A stretch of DNA of 64,000 nucleotides from Methylobacterium aerolatum (GTDB taxonomy: Bacteria > Pseudomonadota > Alphaproteobacteria > Rhizobiales > Beijerinckiaceae). A program made the position numbers and the translations under genes. Location of the stretch: contig NZ_BPQE01000009.1 of the NCBI RefSeq assembly GCF_022179085.1, forward strand, positions 1 through 64,000, read 5' to 3'. Shown here piece after piece: positions 63,103 to 64,000 of this stretch; within the stretch, counting starts at the first letter, position 1, and each line of letters starts with the position of its first letter. The notes under the pieces are model-generated. The model was not told the origin of the DNA, made no database searches, and saw only the letters and a program-made list of their open reading frames with translations.

Positions 63103-63288
63103 GACTTCGCGTCCTCTCGTGACGAGATAGGAGGAACGCGCCCTCCTCTTCCCGGAGCCTCGGGGCCCGGGACGACAGGGCGGCACGAGGCCGGCCCACG
63201 GGTGCGCGTGCAAAAACGCCGCGGGGCCCCGTTGAGGAGCCCCGTCGACGGCCGGTTCCATACGGGAGACAGGGCATCGGGTCAACTG

Positions 63289-63981
63289 TCAGCCCATCTC
63301 CTCCCAGGACACCCGCCCGACGCCGGGCGCCGCGCGCAGGCCCTCGACGAGCCGGAGGGACCACGCCGTCTCCTCGCCGCGAAAGGCGCCGACGCAGCGC
63401 AGCCGCGCTGTCCCGGCGGCTTCCTCTAGGCAGCGGGAGCGGATGCCGAGCCCCATCGCCTCGAGGCGGCCGAGGAGGGCGGCATGGGAGATCTCGCGGG
63501 GATCGAACTCCACCGTCACCGTGCCGTAGCTGCGCTGCTTGAGCGCGGTCTCGACCCAGCCGAGCCCCTGGAGGGTGACGAGGGTCAGGCCCGTCGCGCA
63601 GAGGCCGAGTCGCCACGCCCCGGCCCCGAAGCACAGGCCGATCACCGTCACCAGCCAGACCGTCGCCGCCGTGGTGACGCCCCGGACGATGCTGCCCTGC
63701 TTCAGGATCGTGCCCGCGCCGATGAAGCCGATGCCCGCGAGGACGCCCTGGGCCAGGCGCATCAGGTCGAGGCGGAACAGCGCGTTTCCGGTCGTGCCGG
63801 TCTCGGCCAGCAGCCAGACGCCGAGCTGCATCGCCGTGCAGGCGGCCACGCAGAGCAGGACATGGGTGCGCAGGCCCGCCGGGTGGCCGACCTCCTCCCG
63901 GTTCCAGCCGAGGAGGAAGGCCGCACCGAAGCTGAGCGCGAGGCGCGTGAGGAACACCTCGATCGTGGGATCGACGAGCAT
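63289..63981 (-). CDS. MgtC/SapB family membrane protein
   Basis: The 230-aa protein has about five membrane segments: LGWNREEVGHPAGLRTHVLL, the motif typical of the family, then GVLAGIGFIGAGTILKQGSI and VRGVTTAATVWLV. A soluble C-terminal domain follows (about residues 150-230), resembling an ACT-like fold. MgtC-like proteins help growth at low magnesium or acid pH. The reading frame continues open to the window edge, so the true start could lie outside. Confidence 0.9.
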   Translation of the reverse strand: MLVDPTIEVFLTRLALSFGAAFLLGWNREEVGHPAGLRTHVLLCVAACTAMQLGVWLLAETGTTGNALFRLDLMRLAQGVLAGIGFIGAGTILKQGSIVRGVTTAATVWLVTVIGLCFGAGAWRLGLCATGLTLVTLQGLGWVETALKQRSYGTVTVEFDPREISHAALLGRLEAMGLGIRSRCLEEAAGTARLRCVGAFRGEETAWSLRLVEGLRAAPGVGRVSWEEMG

Positions 63982-64000
63982 CGTGGCGGGATCGACCTCA

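Overview
The window is very GC-rich, gene-dense DNA with no rRNA, tRNA, phage, insertion sequence or CRISPR array. Gene content and protein style point to an alphaproteobacterium of the Hyphomicrobiales, most likely Methylobacterium/Methylorubrum. The supporting signs are an ileS-lspA-DUF3035-M16-M16 gene order with a catalytic/non-catalytic M16 pair resembling the PqqFG protease of M. extorquens, small GCGPGW-type secreted proteins, many short palindromic intergenic repeats, and an OlsB-like acyltransferase. This is inferred from protein features only.

Layout. 0-9 kb: an edge-truncated CoxE-like gene with a strange palindrome, a CPA2 antiporter, an unrecognised two-gene membrane module, a MoxR ATPase, SixA, a hydrolase, and hsp20 with a candidate heat-shock promoter and RNA thermometer. 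9-15 kb: OlsB-like acyltransferase and three surface-polysaccharide genes (FlaA1/CapD-type enzyme, epimerase, undecaprenyl-phosphate sugar transferase). 15-24 kb: DUF1206 protein, M23 peptidase, Bcp peroxiredoxin, a YhdP/AsmA-type giant protein, ferredoxin-NADP reductase and an MhqO-type dioxygenase. 24-32 kb: the ileS-lspA-DUF3035-M16-M16 block. 32-37 kb: DMT exporter, aspartate aminotransferase-type enzyme, luciferase-like oxidoreductase and small secreted proteins. 37.5-45.3 kb: sulfate assimilation, with cysHDN on the minus strand and an Lrp-type regulator followed by cysJ and cysI on the plus strand. 45-57 kb: oxidoreductases, TetR regulator, pyrF, GST, UDG-like protein, a two-subunit molybdenum hydroxylase, a histidine kinase and an MFS transporter. 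57-64 kb: a RelE locus with a frameshifted antitoxin, EVE protein, tsaD-GNAT-gpsA operon, Mop protein, BrnT/BrnA-DUF2293, rpsD and MgtC.

How genes work together. CysD/CysN activate sulfate to APS. CysH carries the cysteines of the [4Fe-4S] APS-reductase type, and CysJ/CysI reduce sulfite to sulfide, so no APS kinase is needed. An Lrp/AsnC regulator sits between the two arms, and both arms carry a GTTC-N8-GAAC dyad upstream. The polysaccharide genes form a lipid-linked sugar initiation set.

The most unusual features are four families of short palindromic repeats, one of which exactly fills four convergent gaps of 107-116 bp; three toxin-antitoxin loci each damaged in a different way; the paired dyads around the cys genes; and the near-perfect hairpin inside the truncated gene at the left edge.
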